Part shown: one piece after another, positions 33,410-43,245 of the stretch
Layout of the letters: each line of letters opens with the position of its first letter
Numbering within the stretch: the first letter of the stretch is position 1
From: Anaerosalibacter sp. Marseille-P3206
GTDB lineage: Bacteria; Bacillota; Clostridia; Tissierellales; Sporanaerobacteraceae
Direction of reading: 5' to 3'
DNA: 64,000 nt
Assembly: GCF_900155565.1 (NCBI RefSeq)
Contig: NZ_FUHM01000002.1
Span: 1,922,001-1,986,000, forward strand
Program-made: the position numbers and the translations under genes
The notes under the pieces: model-generated
Told to the model about the DNA's origin: nothing
The model's database searches: none
The model's input: only the letters and a program-made list of their open reading frames with translations

Positions 33410-34165
33410 ATGGAAAGTATAAAGATATTTGGTGTAAGGGTAGATAAGGTATCATTAAAAGAAGCTGTATGCAAAGTAGAAGAATTTTTACAAGGGAATG
33501 GGCCTAAAACCATATATACACCAAATACTGAGATAATAATGGAAGCTAAAGAAGATGAACAACTAAAGGAAGTATTAAACAATGGGAATTTGATTATTCC
33601 TGATGGTATTGGACTTATATATGCTGCAAAGATAAAAAAGAAACCTCTTGTAGAGAGAGTGACAGGATTTGATTTGTCTATTGAGATGATTAAATTAGCA
33701 GATAAACATTCATATAGTATATTTCTTTTAGGTGGAGAAGAAGGAATTGCAAAAAAAGCTGGGGAAAAAATAGTAGAAAAATATACAAATGTAAAAATTG
33801 CAGGTTATAATAATGGATACTTTAAAGGAGCACATATAGGTTTTCCAGGTCATGAAGAGGAAAGAGAAGTGATTGAAAAAATCAAACAAGCTAAGCCGGA
33901 TATTCTATTTGTTGGCTTTGGGGCTCCAAAATCAGAAAAGTGGATGGAACTTTATAAAGATGAGTTAAACTGCAAAGTTATGATAGGAAATGGTGGAACT
34001 ATGGATATAATTGCTGGAAAAGTTAAAAGGGCTCCAGAGGTATATCAAAAGCTAGGACTAGAATGGTTTTATAGATTGATAAAAGAACCGTCTAGAATAA
34101 AAAGACAAATAGCTCTTCCGAAATTCATGTTTAAAGTTATATTTGGAAAAGATGTAGTAGAATAG
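33410..34165 (+). CDS. tagA: WecG/TagA/CpsF-family glycosyltransferase
   Basis: A 251-residue GT26 enzyme. Family marks are YTPNTEIIMEA, PDGIGLIYAA, LLGGEEGIA and the GFGAPKSEKWM block near residue 170. In teichoic-acid synthesis it adds N-acetylmannosamine to lipid-linked GlcNAc, the committed step. Here it lies 5 bp after csaB, so it likely starts the same wall polymer. ManNAc availability from the nan genes is coincidental. Confidence 0.9.
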   Translation: MESIKIFGVRVDKVSLKEAVCKVEEFLQGNGPKTIYTPNTEIIMEAKEDEQLKEVLNNGNLIIPDGIGLIYAAKIKKKPLVERVTGFDLSIEMIKLADKHSYSIFLLGGEEGIAKKAGEKIVEKYTNVKIAGYNNGYFKGAHIGFPGHEEEREVIEKIKQAKPDILFVGFGAPKSEKWMELYKDELNCKVMIGNGGTMDIIAGKVKRAPEVYQKLGLEWFYRLIKEPSRIKRQIALPKFMFKVIFGKDVVE

Positions 34166-34184
34166 AAGAGAGGGGCGAAACTTA

Positions 34185-35042
34185 GTGGAAAACAATAAAA
34201 AGTGGTATAAGGAAATTATATCCTATGCAGGTATTGTACTGGGTGTCATGATAAGTGCAGTGGCATTTAATTTTTTCTTAGAGCCAAATAATATTGCTCC
34301 AGGTGGGGTCACAGGTTTGGCTATTGTCATAAGAACAGTTACTGGAATTCCTATATATCTTACAAACTTAATTATTAATATTCCACTATTTATTATAGGA
34401 GTTGTTGTACTAGGTAAGGCATTTGGAGCAAAGACTTTATTTGCTACTTTTGGTCTTTCATTTTTTCTAAAAATAGTTCCTTATAGGGTTGCAACAGAAG
34501 ATTTATTGTTGGCTTCTGTTTTTGGTGGAATACTTTTAGGTTTTGGGTTAGGACTAGTGTTCAAATCTGGTGGTACTACTGGAGGCACTGACTTAGCTGG
34601 TGCTATACTCAACAAGTGTTTTCCAAGGGTTAGTATATCTTCCTATATGATGGCTATAGATGGTATTGTAGTTGCCATTGCAGGGCTGGCATCTAGGAAG
34701 TTAGAGATATCATTGTATTCTGTAATAGCACTATATCTTGTAATTAAAGTTATAAATACCATGTTAGAAGGGGTAGGCTATGTAAAGGCCTTTCTCATTA
34801 TAACAGAAAAGCCTGAAGAACTTGGGCAAGCAATAATGAGAGATATACAAAGAGGTGTAACCCTATTTAAAGGGAAGGGCATGTATACAAAAGAAGAGAA
34901 GGATATTCTTCTTTGCGTAGTCAACAGATCACAATTTACAAAACTAAAAGAATTAGTTAATGCGATTGATGCAAAAGCTTTTCTTATGGTGACAGATATG
35001 TATGAAGTCATAGGGGAAGGTTTTCAAGAAATAAAAAAATAG
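34185..35042 (+). CDS. YitT-family membrane protein (DUF161 + DUF2179)
   Basis: A 285-residue protein with five to six N-terminal helices, including ITGGT-like [16 protein letters not shown] and [14 protein letters not shown], and a cytosolic C-terminal DUF2179 domain (ERGVT-like [24 protein letters not shown]). Function unknown; often annotated as a YitT or YebE protein. GTG 34185 follows GAGAGGGGCG. It follows tagA by 20 bp but is not clearly part of envelope synthesis. Confidence 0.87.
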   Translation: MENNKKWYKEIISYAGIVLGVMISAVAFNFFLEPNNIAPGGVTGLAIVIRTVTGIPIYLTNLIINIPLFIIGVVVLGKAFGAKTLFATFGLSFFLKIVPYRVATEDLLLASVFGGILLGFGLGLVFKSGGTTGGTDLAGAILNKCFPRVSISSYMMAIDGIVVAIAGLASRKLEISLYSVIALYLVIKVINTMLEGVGYVKAFLIITEKPEELGQAIMRDIQRGVTLFKGKGMYTKEEKDILLCVVNRSQFTKLKELVNAIDAKAFLMVTDMYEVIGEGFQEIKK

Positions 35043-35055
35043 TAGGAGGGATACG

Positions 35056-35874
35056 ATGGAAAAGTATGGAGAACTAAAATCTATAGCAAAAAAATTGAGA
35101 ATTGACATCATTGAAATGCTTACAGAATCAAAATCAGGGCACCCAGGTGGCTCCCTTTCAGCTTGTGAAATACTTACTGCATTGTACTTTAAAGAAATGA
35201 ATATAGATCCTAAGAATCCAGATTGGGAGGATAGAGATAGATTTATACTTTCTAAAGGACATGGGGCACCAGTTCTTTATGCAACATTAGCAGAGAAAGG
35301 GTATTTTCCTAAAGAGGAATTGATGAATTTAAGAAAGATAGATTCTATGTTACAAGGACATCCTGATATGAAGGGAACTAAAGGAGTAGATATGAGTACT
35401 GGTTCTTTAGGCCAAGGAATAGCAGCAGCTAATGGAATGGCAATTGCAGGAAAACTTGATAATAAAGATTATAGAGTTTATGCCTTATTAGGTGATGGAG
35501 AATGCCAAGAAGGAATAGTTTGGGAAGCAGCTATGTTTGCAGCTCACTACAAACTAGATAATTTAACAGTATTTTTAGACCACAATGGATTACAAATAGA
35601 TGGAAGAAATGAAGATGTTATGAATATTGAACCAATAGATGAGAAGTTCAAAGCATTTGGCTGGAATGTAATCTCAATTGATGGACATAATTTTGAAGAA
35701 ATAATTTCTGCCATAGAAGAAGCAAAGAATACAAGTGGTAAACCAACTATGATCATCGCTAAGACTGTAAAAGGAAAGGGAGTATCTTTTATGGAAGATC
35801 AAGCAGGATGGCATGGTAAAGCACCTAGCAAAGAAGAAGCAGAAAAAGCACTAAGTGAATTGGAGGTGGAATAG
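35056..35874 (+). CDS. Transketolase, N-terminal subunit
   Basis: A 272-residue TPP-binding half of transketolase (split form common in Clostridia). Marks: [35 protein letters not shown] and the Mg/TPP motif LGDGECQEG with the later NG pair in DHNGLQIDG. Together with the next gene it moves two-carbon units in the pentose phosphate pathway. Its stop codon abuts the ATG of the next subunit. Confidence 0.95.
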   Translation: MEKYGELKSIAKKLRIDIIEMLTESKSGHPGGSLSACEILTALYFKEMNIDPKNPDWEDRDRFILSKGHGAPVLYATLAEKGYFPKEELMNLRKIDSMLQGHPDMKGTKGVDMSTGSLGQGIAAANGMAIAGKLDNKDYRVYALLGDGECQEGIVWEAAMFAAHYKLDNLTVFLDHNGLQIDGRNEDVMNIEPIDEKFKAFGWNVISIDGHNFEEIISAIEEAKNTSGKPTMIIAKTVKGKGVSFMEDQAGWHGKAPSKEEAEKALSELEVE

Positions 35875-36807
35875 ATGGCTAATATGATGGCAACAAGAGA
35901 AGCTTATGGTGAAGCACTAAAAGAATTAGGTGGCAAAAACAAAGATGTAGTTGTACTAGATGCAGACCTTTCAGGTTCTACTAAGACAGCAGTGTTTAAA
36001 AAGGAATATCCTGAAAGATTTTTTAACGTAGGAATAGCTGAACAAAGTCTAATGGGAACTGCTGCAGGATTAGCTACTACAGGTAAGATTCCTTTTGCTA
36101 GTACATTTGCTATGTTTGCTGCAGGTAGGGCATTTGAAATAATTAGAAACTCTATATGCTATCCAAAGTTAAATGTAAAAGTTGCTGCTACTCATGCAGG
36201 ACTTACAGTAGGAGAAGATGGAGCTACTCATCAAGCTATAGAAGATATAAGTATAATGAGGTCTATTCCAAATATGGTAGTATTAAATCCAGCTGATGGT
36301 GTAGAAACAAGACAATGTATAATGAAAGCGGCTGAATATAATGGACCTGTATATATAAGATTAGGTAGAAGTAAGGTACCTGTAATATTTGATGATAATT
36401 ATAATTTTGAAATAGGAAAAGGTGTAGAGCTAAAGAGTGGAAAAGATGTAACTATAATTGCAACCGGCATTATGGTTGCTAAAGCCTTAGAAGCAAGTGA
36501 AGCCTTAGAAGCAGAAGGCATATCAGCAAGAGTAATAAACATTTCAACTATAAAACCTATAGACAAGGACATAATTATAAAGGCTGCAAAAGAAACTAAG
36601 GGTATAGTTACAGCAGAAGAGCATAGCATAATAGGCGGATTAGGTAGTGCAGTAGCTGAGGTAATTGTAGAGAACTGTCCAGTACCAATGATGAGAGTAG
36701 GGGTAGAAGATACTTTTGGAGAATCTGGTACAGGAGAATCAGTTCTTGAAAAATATGGTTTGACCTCTGAAAATATAGTTAATAATGTAAAAAGAATATT
36801 GAAATAG
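35875..36807 (+). CDS. Transketolase, C-terminal subunit
   Basis: A 310-residue pyrimidine-binding and C-terminal half. Marks: VVLDADLSGST, FNVGIAEQSLMGTAAG with the catalytic Glu, TFAMFAAGRAFE, and THAGLTVGEDGATHQ. The ATG begins on the base after the previous stop codon, with GGAGGTGG inside the previous gene as ribosome site, so translation is coupled. Confidence 0.95.
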   Translation: MANMMATREAYGEALKELGGKNKDVVVLDADLSGSTKTAVFKKEYPERFFNVGIAEQSLMGTAAGLATTGKIPFASTFAMFAAGRAFEIIRNSICYPKLNVKVAATHAGLTVGEDGATHQAIEDISIMRSIPNMVVLNPADGVETRQCIMKAAEYNGPVYIRLGRSKVPVIFDDNYNFEIGKGVELKSGKDVTIIATGIMVAKALEASEALEAEGISARVINISTIKPIDKDIIIKAAKETKGIVTAEEHSIIGGLGSAVAEVIVENCPVPMMRVGVEDTFGESGTGESVLEKYGLTSENIVNNVKRILK

Positions 36808-36813
36808 ATAAAC

Positions 36814-36848
36814 AAGGACATTTTCTATATGGAAGGTGTCCTTTTTTT
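36814..36848 (+). terminator. Rho-independent terminator of the transketolase genes
   Basis: AAGGACA (36814-36820) pairs with TGTCCTT (36837-36843), with extra CTTCC-type pairing inside, followed by T7. Confidence 0.85.
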
Positions 36849-36915
36849 CATAAAAAACCCCTATAGAGAATATGTATATTAGAGAGATAAAATATTTTTA
36901 ATGGAGGGGGACTTT

Positions 36916-37356
36916 TTGAAGAAGAATGTTATTGTATTTATTATCATCATAATAATTGTTTTAGGAATTATAATTGTTCCCAAATATTTTCAGGCAGGTG
37001 ATGGAAAAGTGAGATTTAAAACTGTTGAAAAACAGGAAATACCACAAAAAATAGTTGATATACTACCTAATTATTTAGCAGATGAAAGAGCACTAGGATG
37101 CAAAGTAGAGGATGAAGTATTTGTTGTAGTGACTAGAGGGGAGAAAAACACAGGTGGATACTCAGTTACTATAGACAGAATTGAAAAGAAAAAAGTTTCT
37201 AAAGATGAATACAATCTCACAGTATATGCAGTATTTAAGGATCCAAAACCTGATGAGATCGTAGCACAAAAGATTTCATATCCCTTCGCTATAGCCAAAA
37301 CAGATTTAGATAAACTCCCAAATACAATTCAATTAGAGGTTTTATATGAGGAATAG
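36916..37356 (+). CDS. PrcB-like exported protein
   Basis: A 146-residue protein with a single N-terminal membrane helix (KKNVIVFIIIIIIVLGIIIV) and a domain whose TGGYSVTIDRIE motif and KKVS.DEYNLTVYAVF strands match the protease-complex-inhibitor PrcB family. Function in Clostridia is unknown. ATG 36901 has no ribosome site; GGAGGGGG precedes TTG 36916 by 5 bp, so TTG is chosen. Single-gene unit between two terminators. Confidence 0.75.
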   Translation: MKKNVIVFIIIIIIVLGIIIVPKYFQAGDGKVRFKTVEKQEIPQKIVDILPNYLADERALGCKVEDEVFVVVTRGEKNTGGYSVTIDRIEKKKVSKDEYNLTVYAVFKDPKPDEIVAQKISYPFAIAKTDLDKLPNTIQLEVLYEE

Positions 37357-37378
37357 GCATATAAGTTTTATGCCTATT
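37352..37378 (+). terminator. Terminator after the PrcB-like gene
   Basis: Arms AATAGGCATA and TATGCCTATT pair perfectly, with the stop codon in the left arm. Followed by TATTG. Confidence 0.75.
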
Positions 37379-37461
37379 TATTGTTTCCATAAATTTCTTA
37401 AAGGAAATTAACATTTTATGTAGAAGTATATACGATAAGAACAATTGAAGGGGGAAAATCA

Positions 37462-38238
37462 ATGAAAAACTTTAAGAAAAAAACTTGTATGCTCATAGTA
37501 GCATCAATGGTGGGATTAAGTTCAACATCTGTTGCAGCACCTTATACAGTAAAATCAGGAGATTCATTTTGGAAAATAAGCAATAACTTTAATATTTCTT
37601 TAGAGAGTTTGATGAAGGCAAATAATGCAAATGAAAATACAATCATATATCCTGGGCAAGTTATAGAAGTACCAAATGGTAAAAAAGAAACAAAAGTTAC
37701 TAATACAACTGCTAATAGAAGTAGCATTGGAAGAGAAATGAATAAATCTATTGATTTAGGATATGGTGAATATTTAGATTGGTTTGATGAAGTAAAAGAA
37801 AATGTTCTTCCTATAGGTTCAGTATTTAAAGTAACAGATTTCTACACAGGTAAATCTTTCACTATGAAGAGGACTATAGGTTCATTTCATGCTGATTGTG
37901 AAGCTTTAACATTGGAAGATACAGAGATTATAAAGGAGATTTGGGGAGGATTTAACTGGGAGAGAAGACCTGTAATTGTACAAGCTAAAGATAGATGTGT
38001 AGCAGCAAGTATGACAGCTATGCCTCATGCAGGTTTAGATAGTGTAGAAGGTGGAAAGTATACTGAAGGCAGAAGTGGTGGATATGGTGGAGGTACTAAC
38101 TATGACTACATAAAGGGCAATGGAATGGATGGTCATGTGGATATTCACTTTGCAGGTAGTAAAAGGCATAAGGATGGAGCAATAGATCCACAGCATCAAA
38201 AATGTATAAAAATAGCTGCAGGAATGGCAGATAAGTAA
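37462..38238 (+). CDS. Exported LysM-domain protein with a conserved C-terminal domain
   Basis: A 258-residue protein: signal peptide (about 1-26, ending SVAAP), one LysM domain (28-72, YTVKSGDSFWKISNNFNI), a short Thr/Asn linker, then a domain of about 160 residues. The latter contains TIGSFHADCEALT, VQAKDRCVAASMTAMPHAG and GHVDIHFAGSKRH, with conserved His, Asp and Cys. The arrangement resembles a metal- or nucleophile-based hydrolase, but I do not recognise it. LysM binds peptidoglycan, so it acts in the wall. AGGGGG precedes the ATG. Confidence 0.75.
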   Translation: MKNFKKKTCMLIVASMVGLSSTSVAAPYTVKSGDSFWKISNNFNISLESLMKANNANENTIIYPGQVIEVPNGKKETKVTNTTANRSSIGREMNKSIDLGYGEYLDWFDEVKENVLPIGSVFKVTDFYTGKSFTMKRTIGSFHADCEALTLEDTEIIKEIWGGFNWERRPVIVQAKDRCVAASMTAMPHAGLDSVEGGKYTEGRSGGYGGGTNYDYIKGNGMDGHVDIHFAGSKRHKDGAIDPQHQKCIKIAAGMADK

Positions 38239-38309
38239 AGTCATATATTCACAAAAACGATATATATATAATAAAATAGGGTATCAGTAGAATTATGGGG
38301 GTGACCAAA

Positions 38310-40691
38310 TTGTTTACTAAATACGAAGTGCCTCTGGAAAGTTTAAAGAGAAGATGTACTGCTGATACATTTGAGCATGATACTACTTCCAATATTCCAG
38401 TGTCAAGGGAGCTTATTGGGCAAGAGAGGGCGATGGAAGCACTAAAGTTTGGACTTTCTATAAAGAGAAAGGGATACAATATCTATGTATCGGGGCTTAC
38501 TGGAACAGGAAAAAATAGTTATTCATACTTGGTGGCAAAGGAGTTTGCAGAGAAAAAAGATAGACCAAAAGATTGGTGTTATGTATTTAATTTTAGAAAT
38601 TCCAAATCTCCAAGAGCTATTAGCTTAGAATCAGGTATGGGTACGATATTTAAAAAAGACATAGAAGAAGCGATTAAAAATATAAAGTTAGAGATACCAA
38701 AGATACTATCATCGAAAGAATATGAAGATAGTAAAAATTTAATATATGGTCAACATCAAAAAAAGGCTCAAGAAACTATTGATGAGTTAAATGATGTGGC
38801 AAAGAATTATAATTTTGTATTTAAACAAACAGATCGAGGAATTTTAAGTCTACCATTAGTAGATGGGCGACCTATGACTGATGAAGAAATTGAAAACTTG
38901 ACTATATCTCAAGTAGAAAAACTAAAGGAGCTTTCAGAAGAACTAAGTAAACAGGTTTTTGATTATGTAAAGAGAATTAAAGACTTGGAAGTTAGTCTAA
39001 GAGATAAAATTAAGGAACTAAAAGAGCAGAAAACCTTAGAAGTTGCTTCACTATACATTGATCCTATAGTAGAAAAGTTTCAAGTTCAAAATGGGGTTAA
39101 TAGTTATCTATTAGATATGAAGAAGGATATAGTTAAGAACTTTGATAAATTTGTTGTTGAAGAAGAAAAATATCTAGACAATGCGTTGATTCCAATTGAT
39201 AGGAAGGAAGATTTTTTCAAAAGATACGAAGTTAATCTCTTTATTGATAATAAAGATGTCAAAGGTGCCCCTGTAATAAGGGAAATGAATCCAAACTATT
39301 ACAATTTGATGGGGAAAATAGAGTATGTAAATGAATTAGGGGGACTAAGAACTGATCATACTAAGATAAGACCAGGAGCATTACATGAGGCTAATAGTGG
39401 CTATCTAATCATACAGGCAAAAGATATACTTCAGAGCAAAGCGGCTTGGGATGGGCTAAAAAGAGCTATTTCTACAGAAGAAATAGTTATTGAAAATATT
39501 ACTGGTCTAAACATAATATCTGAAACCCTAAGACCTGAGCCTATACCCCTTGATATAAAAGTTATAATCATTGGAGACTATATGACATATCACTTACTTT
39601 ATCAATATGATGAAGATTTCAAGAAACTTTTCAAAATCAGATCGGATTTTGATGTTGAGATGGAAAGAAATAGTCAAAACATAATGAAAATAGGTTCCTT
39701 TGTAGCCTATCAATGTGAAGAAGAAAACTTAAAGCCCTTTGATAGAACTGCATTAGCTTCAATAATAGATTTAAGTAGTAGGATAGCAGAGAGTCAAAAT
39801 AAGTTGACGGCTAGATTTAATGAGTTAGTTGAAATCATATATGAAGCAGAGGCTTATACTACAGCAGAAAACAGGGATGTAGTTACAAAAGAAGATGTTT
39901 TGATGGCTGTAAACAAAAAAGTCTACAGAAACAATATATATGAAGAAAAAATACTAGAATATATAGAAGATGGTACTATATTACTTGACACAAGTGGTTG
40001 GAAAGTAGGAGAAATAAATGGCTTATCTGTTATGAATATAGGCCAATACAACTTTGGCAGGCCTTGTAAGATAACAGTAAATACTTATTTAGGCAAAGAA
40101 GGTATTCTAAATATAGAAAGAGAAGTAGATCAAAGTGGAAGTATTTATGACAAGGGAGTACTAATACTTGGTGGATATTTAGGAGAAAAATATGCCAAAG
40201 ATATTCAGCTTTCAGTTACCGCAAGTATAACATTTGAACAGTCTTATGACGGTATAGAAGGAGATAGTGCTTCTAGTACAGAACTTTACGCATTACTATC
40301 AAGTCTTGCAGACATACCAATAAATCAAGCAATAGCAGTCACTGGTTCAGTCAATCAAAAGGGAATGGTTCAGCCTATTGGTGGAGTCAATGAAAAGATT
40401 GAAGGATACTATAAGGTTTGCAAAATCAAAGGACTTACTGGAAGTGAAGGTGTGATAATTCCAAAGCAAAATGTAGAAAATTTAATGTTAAATGATGAAG
40501 TAATTGAAGCGGTAAAAGAAGGACTATTTAAAATCTATGCTGTGGAAAGTATAGACGAAGGGATAGAGATATTGACCAATATGGAAGCAGGAGAAATGGA
40601 CGAAGAAGGAAATTACAAAGAAGGAACAATTAATTATTTGGTACAAAAAAGATTAGAAGAATACTCAGATTTAAGTAAAGATTATGAGTAA
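38310..40691 (+). CDS. Lon-type ATP-dependent protease with AAA_32 domain
   Basis: A 793-residue protein. An AAA+ part starts with IGQERAMEALKFGL and Walker A GLTGTGKNSY, followed by a long helical insert (residues 120-260) and GYLIIQAKDIL near the Walker B position. The C-terminal Lon protease domain carries the Ser-Lys dyad in GDSASSTELYA and NEKIEGYY. This architecture matches the YcbZ/LonH type rather than canonical Lon. ATG 38295 lies before the GGGGGTGA ribosome site; TTG 38310 after it is preferred. Confidence 0.87.
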   Translation: MFTKYEVPLESLKRRCTADTFEHDTTSNIPVSRELIGQERAMEALKFGLSIKRKGYNIYVSGLTGTGKNSYSYLVAKEFAEKKDRPKDWCYVFNFRNSKSPRAISLESGMGTIFKKDIEEAIKNIKLEIPKILSSKEYEDSKNLIYGQHQKKAQETIDELNDVAKNYNFVFKQTDRGILSLPLVDGRPMTDEEIENLTISQVEKLKELSEELSKQVFDYVKRIKDLEVSLRDKIKELKEQKTLEVASLYIDPIVEKFQVQNGVNSYLLDMKKDIVKNFDKFVVEEEKYLDNALIPIDRKEDFFKRYEVNLFIDNKDVKGAPVIREMNPNYYNLMGKIEYVNELGGLRTDHTKIRPGALHEANSGYLIIQAKDILQSKAAWDGLKRAISTEEIVIENITGLNIISETLRPEPIPLDIKVIIIGDYMTYHLLYQYDEDFKKLFKIRSDFDVEMERNSQNIMKIGSFVAYQCEEENLKPFDRTALASIIDLSSRIAESQNKLTARFNELVEIIYEAEAYTTAENRDVVTKEDVLMAVNKKVYRNNIYEEKILEYIEDGTILLDTSGWKVGEINGLSVMNIGQYNFGRPCKITVNTYLGKEGILNIEREVDQSGSIYDKGVLILGGYLGEKYAKDIQLSVTASITFEQSYDGIEGDSASSTELYALLSSLADIPINQAIAVTGSVNQKGMVQPIGGVNEKIEGYYKVCKIKGLTGSEGVIIPKQNVENLMLNDEVIEAVKEGLFKIYAVESIDEGIEILTNMEAGEMDEEGNYKEGTINYLVQKRLEEYSDLSKDYE

Positions 40692-40701
40692 TGATTATAA
40701 A

Positions 40702-40742
40702 TTCCCTAGCTAAAAGGGTTGTTCCCATTTAGTTTAGGGGAT
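40702..40742 (+). terminator. Hairpin after the Lon-type protease gene
   Basis: TCCCTAGCTAAAAGGG and TCCCATTTAGTTTAGGGGA form a long imperfect stem around TTGT, followed by ATTTTC. Confidence 0.65.
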
Positions 40743-40846
40743 TTTCGTTAGTAAAAAAATTTTGAAAAGGGTTTCAAAATGTCTTTTAAAATAGATAATA
40801 AAATGATAGAATGTAATATACAAAAAATAGAATGGAGTGATTAGAA

Positions 40847-41938
40847 ATAGAGAAAAAAATAAATCATGTAAAATTGTTTTTTTTATTATTGTTTTCATTT
40901 ATACTATTTAAATTAGTTAATAGCGAAGATGTGTCAATAACAGTACACAATATATTAAGACCTTTTATTTGGGCTTTTGCTATTGCATTTTTTTTAAATG
41001 TATTATTAGCGAAAATAGAAAAAAAGTTTAAGTTAAAAAGATGGTTAAACATTCTTATTGTATATATAATTTTCTTTGGAATAATAACATTATTTGTATT
41101 ATTTATTACTCCAATGGTTGTTAATAGTATTAAAAACTTAGGAAAAGAATTGCCAGAGTATATTGATATTACTCAAGAATGGTTAGAGGGATTACCAAAT
41201 AAATTCCACGGTAAAACTGAATACTATTATATTGTAGAAGAGATTAAGTCAGCATTAGAAAGTCTTATGGTCAAGGCAAAAGAAAGCATAGGACCACTAT
41301 TAAATAAGACAATAACTCAAATAATCAATCTTACATCTGGAATATTTAATTTCATCATGGGTGCTATAATATCTGTATATATTCTTAAAGATAAAGAACA
41401 GTTTGTAAATGGTTTCAGAAGGATTACTTACGCAATGTTTTCAAATGAAACAGCAGAAACCTTAGGAATAGTACAGAGGGAGATAAATGGAGCTTTTTCA
41501 AAGTTTTTCGTTGGAAAAATAATAGATTCAGCTATAATTGGAATACTTTGTTTAATAGGACTATGGATAATGAAAGTTCCATATGCTCTTTTAATAAGCC
41601 TTATTGTTGGTATAACAAATATGATTCCGTATTTTGGACCATTTATAGGAATGATTCCAGCAGCTGTAATCACATTGTTTGATAGACCTATAAAGGCCTT
41701 ATGGGTAGTAATATTCATATTCTTATTGCAGCAATTTGATGGATTGTATTTGGGACCTAAAATATTGGGTATACAAGTTGGAATGAAGCCTTTCTGGATA
41801 ATCACTGCAATATTGATTGGTGGAGGATTCTTTGGAGTATGGGGTATGCTATTTGCAGTTCCTGTAGCAGCTGTTGTTAGATCTTTAATAGATAGATATA
41901 CAAAAAAACAACTACAGACAAAAGGAATAAAATATTAA
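40847..41938 (+). CDS. AI-2E family transporter (permease PerM-like)
   Basis: A 363-residue membrane protein with about seven helices and the soluble insert ELPEYIDITQEWLEGLPNK near residue 100. The family motif GITNMIPYFGPFIG and PKILGIQVGMKPFWII are present. No ATG, GTG or TTG lies between the last upstream stop and TTG 40874, which falls within the first helix and lacks a ribosome site. GGAGTGATT ends 5 bp before an ATA at 40847, giving MEKKINHVKLFFLLL; ATA is an unusual start. A sequence error or true AUA initiation are both possible. Confidence 0.75.
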   Translation: MEKKINHVKLFFLLLFSFILFKLVNSEDVSITVHNILRPFIWAFAIAFFLNVLLAKIEKKFKLKRWLNILIVYIIFFGIITLFVLFITPMVVNSIKNLGKELPEYIDITQEWLEGLPNKFHGKTEYYYIVEEIKSALESLMVKAKESIGPLLNKTITQIINLTSGIFNFIMGAIISVYILKDKEQFVNGFRRITYAMFSNETAETLGIVQREINGAFSKFFVGKIIDSAIIGILCLIGLWIMKVPYALLISLIVGITNMIPYFGPFIGMIPAAVITLFDRPIKALWVVIFIFLLQQFDGLYLGPKILGIQVGMKPFWIITAILIGGGFFGVWGMLFAVPVAAVVRSLIDRYTKKQLQTKGIKY

Positions 41939-41940
41939 AA

Positions 41941-41965
41941 AAAGGGTGGTATTACCACCCTTTTT
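41941..41965. terminator. Bidirectional terminator between convergent genes
   Basis: AAAGGGTGGT and ACCACCCTTT pair around a 4-base loop with T5 on the plus strand and A-runs on the other side. Confidence 0.85.
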
Positions 41966-41974
41966 ACATACCTA

Positions 41975-43162
41975 TTATTCAGTTGCATAATTGTCAAAAT
42001 ATCCTTGTATAAGTACAACAGGAGTTCCCTTATCTCCACTGCCACTAGTTAAGTCACATAAGCTTCCTAATAGATCAGTCAATTGTCTTGGTGTTGTGCC
42101 CAATGACTCAGCTTGACCAACTAGATTATTATCTTTTTCTTTTATCTTTTGAACAATGGCATTTTTCATTTCTTCTCCTTCAAGTTCATTTAGCTCAGCG
42201 TCTGCTAAATACTTCAACTTGATTTCATTTGGAGTGCCTTTAAGTCCTTCAGTATAGCCAGGGGAAACAACTGGATCTGCGAGTTCCCAAATCTTCCCTG
42301 CAGGGTCCTTGAAAGCTCCATCTCCATATATCATTACTTCAATATGTTTTCCAGTAGCTTCTTTTAGTTTCCTTTGTATTTCATCAACATAGTGCTGGCA
42401 ATTCCTAGGGAAAAGTTTAATTTTATCTTTAGTAGCCATATTTGATCCTAAAAGACCATATTCAGGATTATATCCACTACCATCAACAGATGTAGTTAGA
42501 ATTTCATCTAGTCCATAAACTTTTTTAGCACCAGCATCCTTTAATATTCTCTTAGTTCTCTTTCGCTCATGAATATTTGCTACTAGAACATCTTTAGTAA
42601 AGTTTAATACAGTTCTAGGATCATTAGAAAGATGTATTTCAATATTATCATTAACTCCTAAATCCTTATACATTTGAACATAGTCCACTCCTGTAAAGGG
42701 GTGTCTAACATTTTCACCAAACAATTTCCTATATTCACTTTCACTTAATACATCGGTATAAGGGTTTATTCCTAATCCATCCATTTTATCTATATTCATT
42801 AGATGATTTCCCACTTCATCAGAAGGATAATTTAAAACTAAATAGATTTTTTTACCTGTCATAGCCAGACCTTTTAAGATAATGGAGAATCTATTTCTGC
42901 TGAGAATTGGGAATATCACTCCAAAATCACTTTCAAATTTATCATCTGTAGCCTTTTTGATTTGTTCAATAGTAGCGTAATTTCCTTGTGCTCTAGCTAC
43001 TAAGGATTCTGTTATTCCTACAACATCTCTATCGTTTAGATTGTAGTTTTCAGTTTTAGCAGATTGTAATATTGAATCCACTACAATATCTACTATATTG
43101 TCACCTTCTTTTATAATAGGGGTTCTTATACCCCTTGTCGTAGTACCTACTGTTCTTACCAT
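41975..43162 (-). CDS. Coenzyme F420-0:glutamate ligase-like protein (CofE family)
   Basis: A 395-residue protein of the CofE/FbiB amide-ligase family: [15 protein letters not shown] at the N terminus, [14 protein letters not shown], and a central [15 protein letters not shown]. True CofE adds glutamate to F420-0 with GTP, but no other F420 gene is seen here, so substrate is unknown. The ATG at 43177 lies before the GGGAGGAAT; ATG 43162 ([10 protein letters not shown]) is chosen. Convergent with the AI-2E gene; downstream of the folate cyclo-ligase gene. Confidence 0.82.
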   Translation of the reverse strand: MVRTVGTTTRGIRTPIIKEGDNIVDIVVDSILQSAKTENYNLNDRDVVGITESLVARAQGNYATIEQIKKATDDKFESDFGVIFPILSRNRFSIILKGLAMTGKKIYLVLNYPSDEVGNHLMNIDKMDGLGINPYTDVLSESEYRKLFGENVRHPFTGVDYVQMYKDLGVNDNIEIHLSNDPRTVLNFTKDVLVANIHERKRTKRILKDAGAKKVYGLDEILTTSVDGSGYNPEYGLLGSNMATKDKIKLFPRNCQHYVDEIQRKLKEATGKHIEVMIYGDGAFKDPAGKIWELADPVVSPGYTEGLKGTPNEIKLKYLADAELNELEGEEMKNAIVQKIKEKDNNLVGQAESLGTTPRQLTDLLGSLCDLTSGSGDKGTPVVLIQGYFDNYATE

Positions 43163-43245
43163 TTCTATTCCTCCCATTGAGAATTAAATGCATTCTTTTA
43201 ATATTATAACATTTAAATGAAAACTTAGTAGAAATAATTAGAAAT

